A DNA stretch of 64,000 nucleotides, taken from contig NZ_JADALJ010000001.1 in assembly GCF_014876185.1 (NCBI RefSeq), forward strand, positions 3,907,001-3,971,000. The letters run 5' to 3'. The position numbers were made by a program, and so were the translations under genes. The notes beneath the pieces are model-generated. The model worked only from the letters and a program-made list of their open reading frames with translations, was not told where the DNA came from and ran no database searches. The DNA is from Rufibacter sp. LB8 (GTDB lineage: Bacteria > Bacteroidota > Bacteroidia > Cytophagales > Hymenobacteraceae). The first letter of the stretch is position 1. Each line of letters opens with the position of its first letter. Positions 14,865-24,174 of the stretch are shown piece after piece.

Positions 14865-16316
14865 ATGTTAACCGCATTTTTAATCTTATGGCCTGCCCTG
14901 GCGGCGTTGCTGGTACTGTTGGTAAAAGGACAGGGTGCCAAGAAAGTCGCATTTGCGGCGGCGTTGGTGGAACTGGTGGCCGGCATCTGGGCCTGGGTGA
15001 ATTTTGACCCCAACCAAACCAGTCCGCAGTTTCTGTTGCATCTGCCGTGGGTAGAATCGGCGGGCATTGCCTTCAAAGTGGGCATGGACGGCATCAGTCT
15101 GTTGATGGTTCTTTTGACCGTGTTCCTGATGCCCTTGATTATCCTGGCATCGTTCAAGAATGACTACGAGAAACCGTCTTCATTCTTCGCCCTGATTCTG
15201 TTCATGCAGACCGGTTTGATTGGCGTATTCACGTCTTTAGACGCGTTCCTGTTCTATTTCTTCTGGGAAGTGGCCTTGATTCCGATTTATTTCATCGCCG
15301 CGCTGTGGGGCGGGGCCAACAGAATCAAAGTCACGTTCAAGTTCTTTATCTATACGGTTTTCGGGTCTTTGTTCATGCTGGCGGCGTTTGTGTATCTGTA
15401 TTTCCAGACGCCGGGCACGCACAGTTCAGAGGAAGTGGCCTTCTACCAGCTGGTGCTGGATTCTGGCACGCAGAGCTGGCTGTTCTGGTTTCTGTTCATT
15501 GCCTTCGCTATTAAAATGCCGGTGTTCCCGTTCCATACCTGGCAACCTGATACGTATGCCGAGGCTCCGGCCGCTGGTACCATGCTCTTGTCTGGTATCA
15601 TGCTGAAGATGGGTGTGTACGGCGTGCTGCGCTGGTTACTGCCGGTGGTGCCGCTGGGCGTGAGCCAATGGGCCGATGTGGCCTTGGTGCTGTCCATTAT
15701 CGGTATTATCTACGGCGCTATCATCGCCATTCGGCAGCAGGACATGAAGCGGTTGGTGGCGTTTTCGTCCATCTCGCACGTAGGTTTGATTGCCGCCGGT
15801 TTGTTTACCTTGAACGAGCAGGGTTTGCAAGGTGTCATGATTCAGATGTTGAGCCACGGCGTGAACGTGGTGGGCTTGTTCTTCATCATAGACATTATTC
15901 AGCGACGCACCGGCACCCGTGAGATTGCCGCCTTGGGTGGAATCACGCAAAACGCACCGTTCTTAACGGTTTGCTTTATGGTGCTGCTCTTGGGCGCCGT
16001 GGCCTTGCCGCTGACCAACGGGTTTGTGGGTGAGTTCCTGCTCTTGATGGGCGTGTTCCGGTACGAGGCCTGGATGGGCGCGGTGGCCGGTATCACCATC
16101 ATTTTAGGAGCCGTCTATATGCTGCGCATGTTCCAGCGCGTGATGTTCGGGGAGAAAAACGAAATCACCCAGGGCTTTACTGACTTGACCTTCACCGAGA
16201 AAGCCGTGCTGGTACCGTTGGTGGTGATGGTGTTCTGGATTGGATTGGCCCCCAACACGTTCCTGAAGCTTTCTGAGCCCGCGGTTCTGAACCTGCTGGA
16301 GGTAATCAAGCGCTAA
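14865..16316 (+). CDS. nuoM: NADH-quinone oxidoreductase subunit M
   Basis: A 483-residue antiporter-like proton-pumping subunit. It contains FYFFWEVALIPIYFI (the conserved Glu), KMPVFPFHTWQPDTYAEAPA with the key Lys, and FSSISHVGL. Length and helix number (about 14) are normal. Confidence 0.97.
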   Translation: MLTAFLILWPALAALLVLLVKGQGAKKVAFAAALVELVAGIWAWVNFDPNQTSPQFLLHLPWVESAGIAFKVGMDGISLLMVLLTVFLMPLIILASFKNDYEKPSSFFALILFMQTGLIGVFTSLDAFLFYFFWEVALIPIYFIAALWGGANRIKVTFKFFIYTVFGSLFMLAAFVYLYFQTPGTHSSEEVAFYQLVLDSGTQSWLFWFLFIAFAIKMPVFPFHTWQPDTYAEAPAAGTMLLSGIMLKMGVYGVLRWLLPVVPLGVSQWADVALVLSIIGIIYGAIIAIRQQDMKRLVAFSSISHVGLIAAGLFTLNEQGLQGVMIQMLSHGVNVVGLFFIIDIIQRRTGTREIAALGGITQNAPFLTVCFMVLLLGAVALPLTNGFVGEFLLLMGVFRYEAWMGAVAGITIILGAVYMLRMFQRVMFGEKNEITQGFTDLTFTEKAVLVPLVVMVFWIGLAPNTFLKLSEPAVLNLLEVIKR

Positions 16317-16349
16317 GATTTTAAGATACACAGGAGAAATCACCTGCAC

Positions 16350-17726
16350 ATGACATCTATAATACTACTTTCTATTTTCGGGATAGTGAACCTCTTTCTG
16401 GGGTTCATGAAATCTAAAAAAGCGTTGCTGCCCATTGTGCTGGTGTTCCTGCTGGTGGTGCTGGGCGCGACGGTGTATGACTGGGGCCTGAACCAATCGT
16501 TCTTCCAGAACATGCTCACCGTTGACAATTTCACCGTGGGCTTTACGGCGGTCATGGTTCTGTCTACCATTTTCATTCTGCCCTTCTCGCGCCGCTACGT
16601 GGTGAACGAAGAGCCCAACCTGGCCGAATATTACACCTTGATGATGTTTTCTCTGGTGGGTGGCATTATGATGGTGGGCTATGAAAACCTGCTGATGCTG
16701 TTCCTGGGCATTGAAATCATGTCGATTCCCATGTACGTGCTGGCCGGTTCTGACAAGCGCAACATTCTGTCTAACGAGGCGGCCATGAAGTACTTTTTGA
16801 TGGGCTCGTTCTTCACCGGCATCATTCTGTTTGGCATGGCCCTGATTTACGGCGCCACCGGGCACTTTGATTTGGTAGACATCGCCAACGTGGCCAACAC
16901 CCTAGACCCGAACATGGTACCATTGCTTTTGATGGGCATTCTCCTGATTCTGATTGGCATTACTTTTAAGATTGGTGCCGCGCCGTTCCATTTCTGGACT
17001 CCAGACGTGTACGAGGGCACACCTACGCTGTTTACCGGCTACATGTCTACGGTAGTGAAAACGGCTGGTATTGCCGCTTTCTACAAACTGATGAACGTGG
17101 CGTTTCCGGCCGTGTATGACGAGTGGTTCCCGACCGTGGTGGCCATTACCGTGCTCACCTTGCTGGTGGGCAACATTGGTGCGGTGGCCCAGACCAGCAT
17201 GAAACGGATGCTGGCTTACTCCAGTATCTCGCACGCCGGTTACCTGCTAATGGCCTTGGCTGCCTTCAATGACCGCTCTGAAAATGCCATTCTGTTCTAT
17301 TCCCTGGCCTACTCGGTAGCCACCATCGCCGCCTTCGGGGTGTTGAAATACGTAGCCGATGAACGTGGGTCTGATGATTATTCGGCATTCAACGGCTTGG
17401 GCAAGACCAACCCGCTACTGGCGTTTGTGATGACCGTTTCCATGCTGTCTCTGGCGGGGATTCCGTTGACTGGCGGTTTCTTCGGGAAGCTGTTCCTGTT
17501 CTCCGCCGCCTTGGAGAAAGACATGCTCTGGCTGATTGTGGTGGCTATCTTGATGTCTGCTGTTGGTATTTACTACTACTTCCGGGTTATCATCGCCATG
17601 TACATGAAAGAGCCGGCCGGCGAGCGCGTGGCAGTAGATTCTTTTGCGACATTCACCTTGATTGCGTTGGTGTTCTTGACCGTGATTATGGGCGTAGTGC
17701 CTGGCTTGTTCAGTAACTTGCTGTAA
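16350..17726 (+). CDS. nuoN: NADH-quinone oxidoreductase subunit N
   Basis: A 458-residue antiporter-like subunit and last gene of the operon. Marks: LFLGIEIMSIPMYVL (the conserved Glu), KIGAAPFHFWTPDVYEGTP (the conserved Lys), and YSSISHAGYLLMA. A strong terminator hairpin follows 17 bp after the stop, closing the operon. Confidence 0.96.
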   Translation: MTSIILLSIFGIVNLFLGFMKSKKALLPIVLVFLLVVLGATVYDWGLNQSFFQNMLTVDNFTVGFTAVMVLSTIFILPFSRRYVVNEEPNLAEYYTLMMFSLVGGIMMVGYENLLMLFLGIEIMSIPMYVLAGSDKRNILSNEAAMKYFLMGSFFTGIILFGMALIYGATGHFDLVDIANVANTLDPNMVPLLLMGILLILIGITFKIGAAPFHFWTPDVYEGTPTLFTGYMSTVVKTAGIAAFYKLMNVAFPAVYDEWFPTVVAITVLTLLVGNIGAVAQTSMKRMLAYSSISHAGYLLMALAAFNDRSENAILFYSLAYSVATIAAFGVLKYVADERGSDDYSAFNGLGKTNPLLAFVMTVSMLSLAGIPLTGGFFGKLFLFSAALEKDMLWLIVVAILMSAVGIYYYFRVIIAMYMKEPAGERVAVDSFATFTLIALVFLTVIMGVVPGLFSNLL

Positions 17727-17743
17727 GATTTTACTTTTTTGAT

Positions 17744-17781
17744 AAACCAGAAGAGGCGCCCATGGGTGCCTCTTCTGGTTT
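17744..17781 (+). terminator. Terminator at the end of the nuo operon
   Basis: AAACCAGAAGAGGC(GCC) pairs with (GG)TGCCTCTTCTGGTTT around a CATG centre, about 16 pairs. It is preceded by a T/A-rich stretch and followed by TTATA. The near-symmetry means it could also act for the minus-strand gene ending at 17838. Confidence 0.75.
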
Positions 17782-17785
17782 ATAG

Positions 17786-17823
17786 CGTTTTCGGCCTCGT
17801 TTTGGAAAATGGAGCCAAAAACG
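17786..17823. repeat. 38-bp intergenic palindrome, copy 9
   Basis: CGTTTTCGGCCTCGTTTTGG with right half ending GGAGCCAAAAACG. It lies directly after the nuo terminator and before the stop of the minus-strand DUF2625 gene (convergent genes). Confidence 0.85.
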
Positions 17824-17837
17824 GAAAATAGGGGAAG

Positions 17838-18566
17838 TTACTCCTGAGTTTCATTGTATAACAACCATAACTCTTCCATGGGCACTGGTTTTCTGCTGAC
17901 TTTGTTGATGTCTTTTCCACCAGAGGTCCAGAGATATGGAAAACAATGAATTCCTTTGTCTCCTGCTAAATCTTTGATTTCGTTTTGCCAGCCGTTCCAG
18001 CGCATGCCTTCATAAAAGGATTCAAGATTGCCGGAGAAACAGAATTGAAGAAACTCTGAATAGCCTAACTCAGTGTATTCCCATTCTAAGCGGTCTGGTG
18101 AGAAGTAGAAGACTTTGCCAATGCCTTCTTTTCCTAGTCCGCCCGCATTGACGGCAAAGAACCCGCCTAATACATCATCGGCTATCAAAAGAAACGTGGG
18201 CTGCTGGCCCTCTTGCAAAAATGATTTCCCTTTGTTCCAGGCCATCAGGCTACGGGGCATACGGTCTGACCCAGAACCTAAAATCCGAAGCCAGCCATGG
18301 TCTACCAATATGCCGCCGGTTTCATAGACAATGGCTCCCATAGCAGAGCGCGTGGTTACCTGGGCTTGCAGTAAAGCTGCTTCGGCATTGGCTTGGGTTT
18401 TAGGGAGGATTTCGACTTTATTTTTGGCCACCTTCATCCAGTCTTTCACTAGCTCCCAACCGGGTTCCTGCGTATTAACCAATTCTGCCAAGGTGCGTTT
18501 TTTAATGGCTTGGCCTTGAGCATAGAAAGCGAACATAAAAAGGAGGAGCGGGAGAAAGTATTTCAT
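17838..18566 (-). CDS. DUF2625 family protein, exported
   Basis: A 242-residue protein with signal peptide MKYFLPLLLFMFAFYAQGQA. The rest matches what I recall of DUF2625: RTLAELVNTQEPGWELVKDW near the start, then a long conserved block TTRSAMGAIVYETGGILVDHGWLRILGSGSDRMPRSL, GGFFAVNAGG, and the C-terminal WNGWQNEI. No catalytic function is established for the family. Most homologues I know lack a signal peptide, so export here is notable, though the signal is clear. It lies downstream of the LytTR regulator on the same strand, separated by a 38-bp palindrome. Confidence 0.8.
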   Translation of the reverse strand: MKYFLPLLLFMFAFYAQGQAIKKRTLAELVNTQEPGWELVKDWMKVAKNKVEILPKTQANAEAALLQAQVTTRSAMGAIVYETGGILVDHGWLRILGSGSDRMPRSLMAWNKGKSFLQEGQQPTFLLIADDVLGGFFAVNAGGLGKEGIGKVFYFSPDRLEWEYTELGYSEFLQFCFSGNLESFYEGMRWNGWQNEIKDLAGDKGIHCFPYLWTSGGKDINKVSRKPVPMEELWLLYNETQE

Positions 18567-18586
18567 GGCGTAAGATACAGAATTTC

Positions 18587-18624
18587 CGTTTTCGGCTTCA
18601 TTTCCCGAAACGAGGTCAAAAACG
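18587..18624. repeat. 38-bp intergenic palindrome, copy 10
   Basis: TTTCCGTTTTCGGCTTCATT with the right half CGAGGTCAAAAACGGAAA; the outer TTTCC/GGAAA extension pairs fully. It lies between the DUF2625 gene and the LytTR regulator. Confidence 0.87.
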
Positions 18625-18628
18625 GAAA

Positions 18629-19348
18629 CTACAGGCTCATCAGGTCTTTGAACACCTGGGTTTGTCTTCGGCTTACTTCCACCTCCTCGCCGCCTTTGAG
18701 GAGGAGCTTGATGCTGCCGCTGAACCAGGGGTTGATTTGCTCAATGTAGTGCACGTTGATAATCTGCTGGCGGTTGGCCCTGAAAAAGACTTTCGGGTCA
18801 AGGCGGTTCTCCAGGTAGTTCAGGGATTTTAAGATGCAGGGCCGTTCTTGGTCGAAGTACAGGAATGCGTAGTTGCCATTGGATTCAATCAGGCGCACTT
18901 GTTTGAGGGCCACAAACCAGCAGCGCTCGCCGTCTTTCACAAACACGCGGTCTTCCTCGCGCAACTGGGCGGGAGGCGCAGCGGTGGGCTTGGCGGTTTC
19001 CTGCTTGGCCAGGGCTTTCTCCACAGCCTGTCTCAACCGACTTTCCTCAATAGGCTTCATCAAGTAATCCAGCGCGTTCCGTTCGAAGGCCTGCAGCGCA
19101 TACTGGTCATAGGCGGTGGTGAAGATGACCTGCGGCGTGTATTCCAGGGCTTCCAGCAGCTCAAACCCGTTTTTCTGGGGCAGGTGGATGTCCAGGAACA
19201 GCAGGTCGGGGCGCTGGGCTTCAATCAGGGCAATGCCTTCTTCGGCATTTTCGGCCTCGCCCACCAGTTCCAGCTCCGGGAATTTGGTCAACAGGTGCTT
19301 CAGTTCCAGGCGGGCCAGGCGCGAATCTTCAACGATGCAGATTTTCAT
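18629..19348 (-). CDS. LytTR-family response regulator
   Basis: A 239-residue regulator. Receiver domain in the first ~120 residues, with acidic pocket Glu7-Asp8, phospho-acceptor Asp53 (LLFLDIHLP), the Thr of FTTAYDQYA and the Lys of YLMKPI. An Ala/Pro/Gln linker follows, then a LytTR DNA-binding domain (about 135-239: RCWFVALKQVRLIESNGNYAFLY...FFRANRQQIINVHYI). It overlaps the sensor kinase gene by 20 bp, so the two form a two-component system of the LytS/LytR type that is common in Bacteroidota. The target genes cannot be told from the sequence. Confidence 0.93.
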   Translation of the reverse strand: MKICIVEDSRLARLELKHLLTKFPELELVGEAENAEEGIALIEAQRPDLLFLDIHLPQKNGFELLEALEYTPQVIFTTAYDQYALQAFERNALDYLMKPIEESRLRQAVEKALAKQETAKPTAAPPAQLREEDRVFVKDGERCWFVALKQVRLIESNGNYAFLYFDQERPCILKSLNYLENRLDPKVFFRANRQQIINVHYIEQINPWFSGSIKLLLKGGEEVEVSRRQTQVFKDLMSL

Positions 19349-20387
19349 ATTCTTTGTAAGGAAGCGTGAGCGTGGCGGTCACGCCGTTTTCTGAAGTTTG
19401 GGTAAGCATGAACGAGCCGGGTTTTTCCATGGAATGCGCCACACGCTCCAGCAGCCGCTCCAGCCCAATGCCTGCCGGGGCGGAAGAGGGTTTCAAGGTG
19501 CCCGTGTTCTCCACCTGTATCTGTAAATGACCGTTCAGGCGGTGCAAAGAGAGCTGAATCTGCCCGCCTTTGGCCTGCGTTCCAATGCCGTGCTTGATGG
19601 CGTTCTCCACCAACAGTTGAATGCCCAGCGGCGGAATAGCGGCGGTTTGCACGTCAGGCGCCACGTTGGCGGTAAACGTAAGTTTGTCCTCGAAATGGAT
19701 TTTCTCCAGCGCCACGTAATTCTCCAGAAAGGCCAGTTCCTCGCTTACCGGCACTAAATTGTTTTGGTTGTAGCCAATCACGTACCGCATCATGGCAGAG
19801 AGGCGCGTAATCATCTCGCGGGCCTTCGTCTGGTCTTCCAACACCAAGGAACGGATGTTGTTCAAACTGTTGAACAGAAAGTGCGGATTCAGCTGAGACC
19901 GAATAGCCTGCAATTCAGATTCTTTCAACGATAACTGCAGTTTCCAGGCTTCCACTTCCTTTTCTTTCCAGCGTTTTATGGCCTGGAAGGCGAAGTAAAT
20001 GGTGGACCAGAACGTGAGCATGACCAAACCGTTGGCAGAGTACATCATCAACATACCGAAGCTGAATTCCCCCAGCGTGAACATGCCCATGGCCAACATG
20101 AAAAGGCACACCAATAACTGGCAGATGATGGATGCCACGGTATTATAGGCTAAAATCAGGACCGCCAATTTGCCCACGGGCAAGTGAATCCAATTATATT
20201 TATGGTTCAGGTGGCGTTGCAAGTGCGTAAGGCCCAGGAAAATGCCCGTGCCCACAAACTGCACGGCAAACATGCCCGGCTGTTTATTAAAGAACAGGAA
20301 ACTCATCAGGAGGCCAATGCAAAGGTAAAAGGTCCAGCCAAGTGCTTGGCAGACCCAATACCATTTCTGTTGACGTTGAACGGTCAT
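19329..20387 (-). CDS. Membrane sensor histidine kinase (LytS/His_kinase type)
   Basis: A 352-residue kinase. Four predicted transmembrane helices occupy residues ~10-135. A short coiled coil follows (KRWKEKEVEAWKLQLSLKESELQA). The His_kinase domain has phospho-acceptor His169 in SQLNPHFLFNSLNNIRS, and the ATP-binding part has the N-box IPPLGIQLLVENAIKHGIG and the G-box GIGLERLLERV. There is no extracellular sensor domain, so the signal probably acts within the membrane. It overlaps its response regulator gene by 20 bp and begins 17 bp after the alpha/beta hydrolase stop. Confidence 0.93.
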   Translation of the reverse strand: MTVQRQQKWYWVCQALGWTFYLCIGLLMSFLFFNKQPGMFAVQFVGTGIFLGLTHLQRHLNHKYNWIHLPVGKLAVLILAYNTVASIICQLLVCLFMLAMGMFTLGEFSFGMLMMYSANGLVMLTFWSTIYFAFQAIKRWKEKEVEAWKLQLSLKESELQAIRSQLNPHFLFNSLNNIRSLVLEDQTKAREMITRLSAMMRYVIGYNQNNLVPVSEELAFLENYVALEKIHFEDKLTFTANVAPDVQTAAIPPLGIQLLVENAIKHGIGTQAKGGQIQLSLHRLNGHLQIQVENTGTLKPSSAPAGIGLERLLERVAHSMEKPGSFMLTQTSENGVTATLTLPYKEYENLHR

Positions 20388-20404
20388 GTAGGAGAGTAGC
20401 GTGA

Positions 20405-21268
20405 TTATTTCTTCAGGAATGCATCCATCTGCGCGAACATCCAGATTGGCTCGTCATACATGATGAAGTGCTTGGCGGTGTCCGCTACTTTTATGTCAGC
20501 CGAAGGCAAGTTAGCGAATTGCATCTTAAAGGTGTTGGTGGTCATCTCCCTCGTTACGCCATAATCTTTGTACCCGTACCACGCGCCCAGTACCAATACC
20601 GGACTCTTAATGGCAACAATGTCTTTGCGCAAGTCTGAGGTGTACATTTCATACATAGCCTGTCCCGTGGTGGCGTAGTCAGATTTACGGCCCCATTCAA
20701 TGATTTTCTTGATGTGTATCGAGTCTTTGGCCATGGTGCCCATGCTGGCTTCCTGCTGCTTCTGCGCGATTGGGTTGGGCGTAGCCATTTGCTTTTTCAT
20801 CTGGTCTGCCATTGGTTTGATGCTCTCAAGCGTAGCCGTGGGGTTCTGGGCTGCGCCGATAAAAGGCAAACCGTCTACCACCACCGTCTTCCCGAACAAT
20901 TCCGGCGCTTTCACATTCAAGGCCAAGACCAGGTAACCGCCCAGGCTGTGGCCTACCAACACTGGCTTCTTCAATTTGTTTTCCTGCACGTAGGTAATGA
21001 TTTCGTCCCGAACGGAATTTAAGAAATGGTCTGTTTTTACCGCAGGCTGACCAGCGAAGCCCGGCAAGGTCAAAACATAACACGTGAAGTTTTTCTGGTA
21101 ATGTTTCACCGTCTCGTCCCACACCTCGCCGGCTGAGTTGAGGCCAGGAATTAGAATCATGGCCGGGCCCTTGCCGGTTTTTACTACTTTAAACGAAGGC
21201 GCTTTGGCTTGCACTGTTAATGTAATGAACAACAGCAGCGCGAAGAGGGAGGTTAGTTTTGCTTTCAT
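20405..21268 (-). CDS. Secreted alpha/beta hydrolase
   Basis: A 287-residue hydrolase with signal peptide MKAKLTSLFALLLFITLTVQAKA. The alpha/beta fold is clear: GPAMILIPGLNSAGEVWDET (oxyanion region), nucleophile elbow GHSLGGYL with the catalytic Ser, and the late catalytic His in TAKHFIMYDEP. The likely acid is in the VLVLGAWYGYKDYG region. The open frame extends 81 codons further upstream, but that part translates the 38-bp palindrome at 21414-21451 and is rejected. The substrate is unknown. It is probably co-transcribed with the two-component genes 17 bp downstream. Confidence 0.85.
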   Translation of the reverse strand: MKAKLTSLFALLLFITLTVQAKAPSFKVVKTGKGPAMILIPGLNSAGEVWDETVKHYQKNFTCYVLTLPGFAGQPAVKTDHFLNSVRDEIITYVQENKLKKPVLVGHSLGGYLVLALNVKAPELFGKTVVVDGLPFIGAAQNPTATLESIKPMADQMKKQMATPNPIAQKQQEASMGTMAKDSIHIKKIIEWGRKSDYATTGQAMYEMYTSDLRKDIVAIKSPVLVLGAWYGYKDYGVTREMTTNTFKMQFANLPSADIKVADTAKHFIMYDEPIWMFAQMDAFLKK

Positions 21269-21839
21269 GGTTTCTTTGGGTTTTAAATAGTTTTTTATGC
21301 GATTGATGTTCCAAAGGTGCAGCATGAAAGACCGTTTGCGAAGCGAAATATGATGAACGGTTTCTGGAAATGGTGAACGGCGGCAAGGATGGGTTTTAGA
21401 ATTTGCAAGAATGCGTTTTTGGCTTCGTTTCTGGAAACGGAGCCGAAAACAGGAGGGTGGTTCCTGTAGGATTTCCGGTTTTCGCGGAGCGAATGAACTG
21501 ATTGGTTGCATGGGTAGGATATGCGCTCAAGGCCGCGAGGCCTCGTCCTCCAGCTTCGCACTGCTACTTTTCCTGGGCCTGTGGGGCCCTGCCGCTGACG
21601 CGGCACCAGAAAACTAGAGGCGCTCAGCTGAAGGACTGGAAAAGGTTCCTTTCTGTCGGCTGCCATGGCTGGGAGTGGGAATTGGTCATTACATCAGCTG
21701 TTGTTGGGCTAGAGTCACTCGTGCTGCGCACGGGTTTTGCCTAGGGCAATATCTTTTAACTACCCATGGCCCACCTGAGGTGATTTAACTGGTAAAAGAG
21801 CTTATTCAATGCAAAACAGCCTCAAAGATAAAAAAGCGC
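21269..21839. other. Non-coding stretch upstream of the hydrolase gene
   Basis: Short open frames are present on both strands, but none has coding character or family resemblance. A 38-bp palindrome lies at 21414-21451. The rest, 21452-21839, holds small G/C-rich inverted motifs only. I see no RNA gene or clear promoter. Confidence 0.5.
21414..21451. repeat. 38-bp intergenic palindrome, copy 11
   Basis: CGTTTTTGGCTTCGTTTCTG with right half GAAACGGAGCCGAAAACA. It pairs along nearly the full arm and lies about 145 bp upstream of the hydrolase ATG. Confidence 0.87.
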
Positions 21840-21954
21840 AGTTCCTTCTCCCTCGGGGAGAAGGGTAGGATGAGGGGATTCTTTCTAAACTAAAAAGCTT
21901 TGAATTTAAAAATGACGCCCTCACCCTAGCCCTCTCCCCGAGGGAGAAGGAACT
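21840..21954. repeat. Inverted-repeat (MITE-like) element, CCTCACCC type
   Basis: Left arm 21840-21876 (AGTTCCTTCTCCCTCGGGGA and on) matches the reverse complement of right arm 21918-21954 with few mismatches. Each arm has a CTCCC/GGGAG hairpin. The central 41 bp is A/T-rich and lacks the nested palindrome seen in the elements at 1814 and 12291. A degenerate 38-bp palindrome follows 11 bp later. Confidence 0.78.
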
Positions 21955-21965
21955 CCCTACTTCCC

Positions 21966-22004
21966 CGTTTCTGGCTTCGTTTTCTGAAAACGGCCCCTGA
22001 AACG
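21966..22004. repeat. 38-bp palindrome, degenerate copy 12
   Basis: CGTTTCTGGCTTCGTTTTC with right half GAAAACGGCCCCTGAAACG. The outer arm carries a paired change (GTTTC and GAAAC). It sits between the inverted-repeat element and the hairpin beyond aspS. Confidence 0.65.
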
Positions 22005-22005
22005 C

Positions 22006-22041
22006 AGAACGGGTGAAGTCATTTAAGACCTCACCCGTTCT
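22006..22041 (-). terminator. Hairpin beyond aspS, probable terminator
   Basis: AGAACGGGTGA pairs with TCACCCGTTCT (11 pairs) around a 14-nt loop, 27 bp after the aspS stop. No T-run follows on the minus strand, so termination by this hairpin alone is uncertain. Confidence 0.45.
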
Positions 22042-22067
22042 AACAACTAATTACTTATAACGAACAA

Positions 22068-23822
22068 CTATCCGCGCAGGCGCGTGTCAATCTGCAACTC
22101 ATCTAACTGCGCTTGCGCAATGGGCGAAGGTGCGTCAATCATCACATCACGGCCGGAGTTGTTTTTAGGGAACGCAATGAAGTCTCTGATAGAATCAGCC
22201 CCACCGAACAAAGAGCACAGACGGTCAAACCCGAAGGCGATGCCACCGTGTGGCGGCGCACCGTACTCAAATGCATCCAGCAGAAACCCGAACTGCGCTT
22301 GCGCTTCCTCGGCCGTGAAGCCCAACAAATCAAACATGCGAGACTGCACGGCACGGTCATGGATTCTGATGGAGCCGCCGCCTACTTCCACGCCGTTGAT
22401 CACCATGTCATAGGCGTTGGCGCGAACGGCGCCGGGGTTGGTGTCAATCAGGGCCATGTCCTCGGGTTTGGGCGAGGTGAACGGGTGGTGCATGGCGTGG
22501 TAGCGGCCGGCTTCTTCGTCAAATTCCAGGAGTGGGAAATCCAGCACCCACAGCGTGGAGAAGGTGTCTTTGTCGCGCATGCCTAAGCGGGTGCCCATTT
22601 CCAGGCGGAGTTCGCTTAAGGCTTTGCGGGTTTTATCGGTGCCACCGGCTAGTACCAACAGCAAGTCGCCAGGCTGGGCGTTGAAGGCTTGCACCCAAGC
22701 TTGTAAATCTTCTGGGGAGTAGAACTTGTCAACAGAGGACTTCACGCTGCCGTCTTCCTGCACGCGGGCGTAGACCAGACCGGTAGCACCAACCTGTGGC
22801 CGCTTCACAAAGTCAGTCAGTTCATCTAGTTGCTTGCGGGTGAAATGGGCGCTGCCGCTGGCGTTGATGCCTACCACCAACTCAGCATCGTCAAATACTT
22901 TGAAGCCTTTGTTTTTCACCACGTCATTCAGCTCCACAAACTGCATCCCGAAGCGGGTGTCTGGTTTGTCTGACCCGTACAAGCGCATGGCATCGGCGTA
23001 ATCCATGCGCGGAAAGTCGGGCAGGTCAATGCCTTTCACGGCTTTAAATAAATGCTTCACCAGGCCTTCAAAGGTGTTCAGAATATCTTCCTGCGTCACG
23101 AACGACATTTCACAGTCAATCTGGGTAAACTCGGGTTGGCGGTCGGCGCGCAGGTCTTCGTCTCTAAAGCACTTCACAATCTGAAAATACTTGTCAAAAC
23201 CCGACACCATCAGCAACTGCTTGAACGTCTGCGGGGACTGCGGAAGAGCGTAGAATTCACCGGGATTCATGCGGCTGGGTACCACGAAATCGCGGGCACC
23301 TTCAGGCGTAGATTTAATCAGAACCGGCGTCTCTACCTCAATAAAGCCCTGACCGTCTAAATACGCGCGGGTCTGCTGGCCGATGCGGTGGCGCAGTTCC
23401 AGGCTTTTGCGTACCGGCGAGCGGCGAAGATCCAGGTAGCGGTATTTCATGCGTAGGTCGTCGCCGCCGTCGGTGTCGTCCTCAATTAAGAAAGGAGGAA
23501 GTTTGGCGGGGTTCAGGATTTCCAGCGCGGTCACTTTTATCTCAATGTCGCCTGTGGCGATTTTGTCATTCTTAGACTCGCGCTCAATCACGGTGCCGGT
23601 GGCCTTGATCACGAATTCGCGGCCCAGGGTACGTGCCAAGGTTAAGGCCTCTGGGGCAGAAACGCCTTCCTCCAGGCTCAGCTGCGTGATGCCGTAGCGG
23701 TCTCTGAGGTCAACCCACAGCATGCCGCCTTTGTCACGTGATTTTTGTACCCAACCGGTCAAGGTCACTTCCTGACCAACATGTTCCAGGCGCAAGTCGC
23801 CGCAGGTGTGTGAACGAAGCAT
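22068..23822 (-). CDS. aspS: Aspartate--tRNA ligase
   Basis: A 584-residue class II aminoacyl-tRNA synthetase. N-terminal OB-fold anticodon domain ([28 protein letters not shown]). The catalytic core has motif 1 around [20 protein letters not shown], motif 2 [18 protein letters not shown], the bacterial GAD insertion domain in the middle, and motif 3 [15 protein letters not shown] near the C-terminus. Length is normal for the bacterial type. A Bacteroidota-like TAnnTTTG lies 28 bp upstream of the ATG. Confidence 0.97.
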   Translation of the reverse strand: MLRSHTCGDLRLEHVGQEVTLTGWVQKSRDKGGMLWVDLRDRYGITQLSLEEGVSAPEALTLARTLGREFVIKATGTVIERESKNDKIATGDIEIKVTALEILNPAKLPPFLIEDDTDGGDDLRMKYRYLDLRRSPVRKSLELRHRIGQQTRAYLDGQGFIEVETPVLIKSTPEGARDFVVPSRMNPGEFYALPQSPQTFKQLLMVSGFDKYFQIVKCFRDEDLRADRQPEFTQIDCEMSFVTQEDILNTFEGLVKHLFKAVKGIDLPDFPRMDYADAMRLYGSDKPDTRFGMQFVELNDVVKNKGFKVFDDAELVVGINASGSAHFTRKQLDELTDFVKRPQVGATGLVYARVQEDGSVKSSVDKFYSPEDLQAWVQAFNAQPGDLLLVLAGGTDKTRKALSELRLEMGTRLGMRDKDTFSTLWVLDFPLLEFDEEAGRYHAMHHPFTSPKPEDMALIDTNPGAVRANAYDMVINGVEVGGGSIRIHDRAVQSRMFDLLGFTAEEAQAQFGFLLDAFEYGAPPHGGIAFGFDRLCSLFGGADSIRDFIAFPKNNSGRDVMIDAPSPIAQAQLDELQIDTRLRG

Positions 23823-23849
23823 TGTCTCTCTTCTTTAGAAAATAAGCTG

Positions 23850-23857
23850 CAAAGGTA
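23850..23857 (-). promoter_or_regulatory. Candidate -7 element for aspS
   Basis: Reads TACCTTTG on the minus strand, an exact TAnnTTTG match, 28 bp upstream of the aspS ATG. No TTG at the standard spacing was found upstream, so this is tentative. Confidence 0.4.
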
Positions 23858-23884
23858 AGGATTGTTTCAATAGATGCGGCGGTG

Positions 23885-23922
23885 CGTTTTCGGGCTCATA
23901 TCCAGAAATGAAGCCGAAAAAG
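23885..23922. repeat. 38-bp intergenic palindrome, copy 13
   Basis: CGTTTTCGGGCTCATATCC with right half GAAATGAAGCCGAAAAAG. It lies between the divergent aspS and beta-barrel receptor genes. The remaining 250 bp up to 24174 shows no gene. Confidence 0.85.
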
Positions 23923-24174
23923 GAACCAGAATTATCTGTCCGGAAACTGAAAAATCAGCCCGGTTAATGTCCAGTCTTGAGACAAGATTGTCCGGTTTTG
24001 AACAACTATTTCAGAATAATTTTTCATAATCCTTTGAAAAACAGTCTTTTATAAGGTTGGCATGCCACTTGTAAAAGTACCAGGGGACTCGCTTGAATTT
24101 TTTTAGAGAATTTCTTTTTCACAAGCAGCCATCTACGAAATCTTTCGTCTTTACCGCAGAAACCCTTTTAAACC

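Noticed and set aside
16365-16865. Minus-strand open frame of 166 codons opposite nuoN
   Set aside because: His/Gln-rich translation typical of antisense frames; nuoN is clearly real.
21269-21511. N-terminal extension of the alpha/beta hydrolase (81 codons)
   Set aside because: It translates a 38-bp palindrome and hides a perfect signal peptide that begins at 21268.
21502-21744. Small plus-strand frame in the gap upstream of the hydrolase gene
   Set aside because: No start context, no similarity and irregular composition; treated as non-coding.
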